Assembly (NCBI GenBank): GCA_905216045.1
Contig: CAJMSL010000078.1
Span: 1 to 8,949 of the forward strand
Length of the DNA: 8,949 bases
Direction of reading: 5' to 3'
DNA from: an uncultured bacterium
GTDB taxonomy: Bacteria > Actinomycetota > Coriobacteriia > Coriobacteriales > Coriobacteriaceae
Within the stretch, counting starts at the first letter, position 1. Each line of letters begins with the position of its first letter. The notes under the pieces were generated by a model. That model searched no databases. It saw only the letters and a list, made by a program, of their open reading frames with translations, and was not told where the DNA came from. The position numbers and the translations under genes are program-made. This document shows positions 6,078 through 8,949 of this stretch, piece by piece.

Positions 6078-6191
6078 TTAACCCTGACGCTGCTTATGAC
6101 GGGGGTTCTCGCAAATGACGAGGACCTTGCCATGGCGCCTAATGATTTTGCACTTATCGCACATCTTCTTGACCGAAGGACGTACCTTCAT
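6078..6191 (-). CDS. rpmJ: 50S ribosomal protein L36
   Basis: Translating the minus strand from the ATG at 6191 gives a 37-aa protein beginning MKVRPSVKKMCDKCKIIRR and ending RHKQRQG, with a TAA at 6078-6080. This is the zinc-binding form of L36: Cys11, Cys14, Cys27 and His32 form the CxxC...C...H ribbon. L36 is a small late-assembling protein of the 50S subunit near the GTPase centre. AAAGGAAG lies 4 nt before the start. It is placed between infA and rpsM, as in most Gram-positive bacteria. A long 150-bp gap separates it from infA. Confidence 0.97.
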   Translation of the reverse strand: MKVRPSVKKMCDKCKIIRRHGKVLVICENPRHKQRQG

Positions 6192-6341
6192 CGTTCTTCC
6201 TTTCGGTAGCGCTCAAACTACTTCCCTACTATCTACTCGCCCAGCCGCAGGCGTTTAAAACTATGGCTGGTCTTCACACACAATCCGACCGTAGGTTGAG
6301 CTAAGCCTGCAGCCGGAAATGGAGTGCGTGTATGCGTGCCG
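6192..6341 (-). other. Unassigned 150-nt intergenic leader before rpmJ
   Basis: The gap between infA and rpmJ is much longer than the 14-32 bp seen elsewhere in this part of the operon. On the minus strand, CCAGCC (6270-6265) and GGCTGG (6246-6241) are complementary across 18 nt and could form a weak hairpin. A possible but poor promoter is TTGTGT at 6281-6276 with TTTTAA 17 nt downstream. The last 45 nt are purine-rich, with repeated TAG/GTAG. There is no T tract and no ORF with a ribosome binding site. I cannot match it to a known r-protein leader. Confidence 0.35.
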
Positions 6342-6566
6342 CTATTTGTAGCGATAGGTGATGCGGCCGCGGGTCAGGTCGTACGGGGAAAGCTCCACGA
6401 CAACCCTGTCACCGGGGAGAATACGGATGTAATTCATTCGGATCTTGCCAGAAATGTTGCACAGAACCGAATGACCGTTCTCGAGCTCGACCTTAAACAT
6501 GGCATTGGGCAGCGGTTCCTTTACCGTACCCTCGAGCTCAATTGCGTCTTCCTTCTTCACAAGCAA
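6342..6566 (-). CDS. infA: Translation initiation factor IF-1
   Basis: IF-1 is a single OB-fold protein that occupies the 30S A site during initiation and cooperates with IF-2 and IF-3. The 74-aa sequence matches the family throughout: LEGTVKE, LPNAMF (19-24), ELENGH (27-32), NYIRILPGD (45-53) and YDLTRGRITYRYK at the end. The start is uncertain. There is no in-frame ATG. TTG at 6566 directly follows an in-frame TGA, so it is the farthest possible start, and GAAAG lies a few bases upstream. GTG at 6560 would give a 72-aa protein, the usual length, but its spacing to GAAAG is long. A pair of promoter-like elements lies just upstream, so infA probably begins a sub-transcript. Confidence 0.95.
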   Translation of the reverse strand: MLVKKEDAIELEGTVKEPLPNAMFKVELENGHSVLCNISGKIRMNYIRILPGDRVVVELSPYDLTRGRITYRYK

Positions 6567-6599
6567 TCATCTTTCTCTAGAAAACGACAGCGATTGAGT

Positions 6600-6650
6600 A
6601 TTCTACAATACGCATGTACGCATCGTAATAACTTCGTAATGGCTCCACAA
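6600..6650 (-). promoter_or_regulatory. Candidate infA promoters (two overlapping)
   Basis: On the minus strand, TTACGA (complement of 6623-6628) and TAGAAT (complement of 6600-6605) are separated by 17 nt. The -10 matches consensus at five of six positions. A second pair, TTGTGG (6645-6650) and TACGAT (6622-6627), is also separated by 17 nt. The region contains ATTACGA twice at an 11-bp period (6634-6640 and 6623-6629) and TACGCAT twice at an 8-bp period (6609-6615 and 6617-6623, plus-strand reading). GTATT/AATAC (6598-6602 and 6607-6611) bracket the -10. The 98-bp gap after map, unusual for this operon, supports a promoter here. Confidence 0.55.
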
Positions 6651-6664
6651 CTAAGTGGAACTTG

Positions 6665-7453
6665 TTACATTTCTCCGCCTTGGAGCGAACACCAAGCACC
6701 TTGGGCATCCGTGGTGAGAATCACCGGACCGTCGTTGGTAATGGCGACGGTGTTCTCGTAGTGCGCGGCGGGCAGGTGGTCGTTGGTCGTAACGATCCAA
6801 CCATCGGAGCCCGTGCTCACATGGTTGGAACCCATCGTAACCATCGGCTCGATGGCAATGACCATGCCGGCCTGGAGACGAACGCCCCTCCCCTTCTTTC
6901 CATAGTTAGGAACGTTGGGGTCCTCGTGCATCACGCGGCCAATGCCATGGCCCACATAATCACGAAGCACGCCGTAACCGTGAGACTCGGCGAGGGACTG
7001 AACGGCATAACCGACGTCCCCGATATGGTTACCGGGAACAGCCTGCTCGATGGCAGCCTTAAGGCAATCGCGCGTGATCTCGCACAAAGCCTTGGCTTCG
7101 GGCGTGGGCGTGCCGACGAAAAACGTCCAAGCGTTATCGCCGACCCAACCGTCGACAACGGCTCCCGTATCGATGGAGATGATATCGCCATCGCGCAGGA
7201 TCATGTCGGGGTTGGGAATACCGTGGACCACGGCATCGTTGATCGATGCGCAAATGGTCCCCGGGAACCCGCCGTAGCCCTTAAAGGCCGGGGTGCCGCC
7301 ATGCATGCGGATAATCTGCTCCGCGAGCTGATCGAGCTCAAAAGTCGAAACGCCGGGGCGCACCATGGCTCCAACGTGGCGGAGCGCCATCTTAGATAGC
7401 GCTCCTGCCTTCTTCATCTGCTCGATTTGCGTTGCAGACTTAATCTTGATCAT
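6665..7453 (-). CDS. map: Type I methionine aminopeptidase
   Basis: Map removes the initiator methionine from nascent proteins whose second residue is small. The 262-aa protein is a bare pita-bread catalytic domain without an N-terminal extension (type Ia). The five metal ligands can be read: Asp95 (SIDTG), Asp106 (VGDNAWTF), His169 (YVGHGIGR), Glu202 (IEPM) and Glu233 (ENTVAI); the substrate-contacting histidine is His77 (NDAVVHGIP). The ATG at 7453 overlaps the adk TGA by 4 bp (ATGA), and AAAGAGG inside adk serves as ribosome binding site, so adk and map are probably translationally coupled. The position after secY-adk is standard for Gram-positive spc operons and puts map with the translocon and ribosome genes it serves. 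Confidence 0.98.
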   Translation of the reverse strand: MIKIKSATQIEQMKKAGALSKMALRHVGAMVRPGVSTFELDQLAEQIIRMHGGTPAFKGYGGFPGTICASINDAVVHGIPNPDMILRDGDIISIDTGAVVDGWVGDNAWTFFVGTPTPEAKALCEITRDCLKAAIEQAVPGNHIGDVGYAVQSLAESHGYGVLRDYVGHGIGRVMHEDPNVPNYGKKGRGVRLQAGMVIAIEPMVTMGSNHVSTGSDGWIVTTNDHLPAAHYENTVAITNDGPVILTTDAQGAWCSLQGGEM

Positions 7454-8076
7454 AGACCGAGAGCCTCTTTGACATCCCCGTACACGGTCTCGCGAGCCTG
7501 GTCACCGTTGACCGACTTGAGCAGACCCTGGCCACGATAGTAGTCGACGAGCGGGCTCGTGGACTTCTCGTAGACGTCGAGACGGTTCTTGATGGTCTCG
7601 GGCTTGTCGTCGTCGCGCTGATACATCTCGCCGCCACACTTGGGGCAGGTAGCATCGGCAGCGGTGCCGGTGTAACCGCAGGCGCGGCAGGTGCGACGCG
7701 AAGACAGACGATCGATAATGACCTCGGGGGCCACATCGACCAGAAGGGCGCAGTCGATCTCGCGACCCATGGCGGAGAGCTCGGAATCGAGCGTCACGGC
7801 CTGGGCGGTGTTGCGCGGGAAGCCGTCGAGGATGAAGCCCTGCTGGGCGTCATCGGCAGCAAGGCGCTCCTTGACAAGGTCGATCACGAGCTGGTCGGGA
7901 ACGAGCTCGCCAGCGTCCATGTACTTCTTAGCCTGAATACCAAGCTCGGTGCCACCCTTGACGGCAGCACGCAGCAGGTCGCCCGTGGAAATGTGGGCGA
8001 CGCCAAACTCGGCGACGAGCTCCTGTGCGCCGGTGCCCTTACCGGCACCCGGAGCTCCGAGCAATACGAGGTTCAT
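7450..8076 (-). CDS. adk: Adenylate kinase with short four-cysteine LID
   Basis: Adk interconverts ATP + AMP and 2 ADP in the cytoplasm and feeds nucleotide synthesis. The 208-aa protein shows the P-loop GAPGAGKGT (7-15), the AMP-binding segment with STGDLLRAA, DGFPRN (84-89), and a LID in which Cys130, Cys133, Cys144 and Cys147 form CX2C-X10-CX2C, a likely structural zinc site. The usual long-form LID has about 16 residues between the cysteine pairs and a YHxxFNPPK stretch, which is absent here. The C-terminal helix region has RDDDKPETIKNRLDVY. I start at the ATG at 8076, with GGAGG 7 nt upstream; the TTG at 8082 is too close to that sequence. It follows secY by 18 bp and overlaps map. Confidence 0.98.
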   Translation of the reverse strand: MNLVLLGAPGAGKGTGAQELVAEFGVAHISTGDLLRAAVKGGTELGIQAKKYMDAGELVPDQLVIDLVKERLAADDAQQGFILDGFPRNTAQAVTLDSELSAMGREIDCALLVDVAPEVIIDRLSSRRTCRACGYTGTAADATCPKCGGEMYQRDDDKPETIKNRLDVYEKSTSPLVDYYRGQGLLKSVNGDQARETVYGDVKEALGL

Positions 8077-8094
8077 GAGCAATCCTCCTCTAGC

Positions 8095-8949
8095 CTATTT
8101 AAAGAATCCATCGTAATCATACATCTTGATCTGGCCTTCGAGCTTATCGACCGTGTCGAGCACGACGCCGACCATGATGAGGATGGACGTGCCGCCAAAT
8201 GCTTGAATCAGCTGGTTACCCGTGAAGGAGAAGATGATCGAAGGCACGATGGCGATGAGCGCCAAAAAGACAGCGCTGGGAAGCGTAATCTTGTTGAGCG
8301 CGTTCTTGATGTAGGCCGCGGTAGCCCTACCCGGACGCACGCCCGGAATAAAGCCGCCCTGCTTCTTAAGGTTGTCGGCCGTATCATCGGGGTTGAACAC
8401 CATGGAGGTGTAGAAGTACGCGAAAAACACGATGAGGACAACGTTAAGCACCCAGTTGAGCCAGCCGCGCGAAAGCGCAGAGGCAACTGCCTGGATCCAG
8501 CCGATGCCGGGGAAGAACACGGCAATCTGAGCCGGGAAGTACAGCAGCGCCGAAGCGAAGATGATCGGCACGACACCCGCGGTGTTGACCTTGATGGGCA
8601 GGTAGGTGGTCTGGCCACCCATCATGCGACGACCCACGACGCGCTTAGCGTAGGAGACCGGGATGCGGCGCTGTCCGCGCTCAAGGAAAACAATCAGCGG
8701 GATAACCAGCAGGATGATGGCGCAGATGATCACCATGGTGATGATGCCACCGGCATTGCCCTCGGTGCTGGAGAAGATGGCCTGCGGCAGACCGGCCATG
8801 ATGTTCGCGAAGATGATCAGCGACATGCCATTGCCGATACCGCGCTGGGTGATGAGCTCACCAATCCACATGATCAGCATAGCGCCCGCGGTGAGCGTAC
8901 CGACGATCATGAGGTCGAAGATGATCTCGGGCGCGCCGGCGCCATTAAA
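8095..8949 (-). CDS. secY: Preprotein translocase channel subunit SecY (5' end beyond window)
   Basis: SecY is the membrane channel through which SecA- or ribosome-driven proteins are exported or inserted. The frame is open from the window's right edge to TAG at 8095-8097, giving the last 284 residues of a protein that is usually about 420-440 aa. The fragment begins FNGAGAPEIIFDLMIVG in a transmembrane segment. It then shows QRGIGNGMSLIIFANI, a cytoplasmic loop with ERGQRRIPVSYAKR, another segment with NTAGVVPIIFASALLYFP, the loop GGFIPGVRPGRATAAYI that contacts SecA and ribosomes, and two final hydrophobic segments before KMYDYDGFFK. These correspond to about TM4 to TM10. It is the upstream gene of the adk-map cluster, 18 bp away. 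An internal ATG at 8910 is not the real start. Confidence 0.98.
   Translation of the reverse strand, partial: FNGAGAPEIIFDLMIVGTLTAGAMLIMWIGELITQRGIGNGMSLIIFANIMAGLPQAIFSSTEGNAGGIITMVIICAIILLVIPLIVFLERGQRRIPVSYAKRVVGRRMMGGQTTYLPIKVNTAGVVPIIFASALLYFPAQIAVFFPGIGWIQAVASALSRGWLNWVLNVVLIVFFAYFYTSMVFNPDDTADNLKKQGGFIPGVRPGRATAAYIKNALNKITLPSAVFLALIAIVPSIIFSFTGNQLIQAFGGTSILIMVGVVLDTVDKLEGQIKMYDYDGFFK

Noticed and set aside
6662..7399. Plus-strand open frame of 245 codons opposite map
   Set aside because: Antisense shadow of a gene whose metal ligands are all in place; the translation has no domain and no support as a gene.

Overview
The window is core chromosome from a high-GC bacterium. The gene order secY-adk-map-infA-rpmJ-rpsM-rpsK-rpsD-rpoA-rplQ-truA is the actinobacterial form of the spc/alpha ribosomal-protein region. 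Several details suggest the class Coriobacteriia, perhaps Collinsella or a relative: moderately high GC, a Lys/Ala plus acidic tail on L17, and a short four-cysteine zinc LID in adenylate kinase. The lineage is inferred from gene order and protein style, not from a database search.

Layout, left to right. Positions 1-303 hold the end of a plus-strand gene whose product finishes in a low-complexity Thr/Gly/Ser/Pro tail typical of a cell-surface protein. It converges on argR. The 189-bp gap between them holds two back-to-back intrinsic terminators, one per strand. Everything else is on the minus strand and reads right to left: secY (cut by the window edge), adk, map, infA, rpmJ, rpsM, rpsK, rpsD, rpoA, rplQ, a strong terminator, truA, a family-2 glycosyltransferase-like gene, and argR.

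How the genes work together. SecY is the translocon channel. Map removes initiator methionine from nascent chains and Adk balances adenylate pools. IF-1, L36, S13, S11, S4 and L17 are translation parts and RpoA is the RNA polymerase alpha subunit, so this is a growth-coupled block. Spacing is tight (4-bp adk/map overlap, gaps of 14-32 bp) except at three places: 98 bp before infA (two overlapping promoter-like elements), 150 bp between infA and rpmJ (an unexplained leader), and 92 bp between rplQ and truA (terminator). After truA, the glycosyltransferase-like gene and argR have longer upstream regions and probably separate control.

Most of the window is ordinary and well conserved. The parts worth a second look are the region upstream of argR, where a 13-bp perfect inverted repeat brackets a -10-like hexamer; the cysteine-rich glycosyltransferase-like protein with a degenerate DXD motif; the ArgR effector motif GNDT in place of GDDT; the repeat-laden infA promoter; and the shortened Adk LID. 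I found no mobile element, CRISPR array, tRNA or rRNA gene, and no clear sign of a wholly new system.
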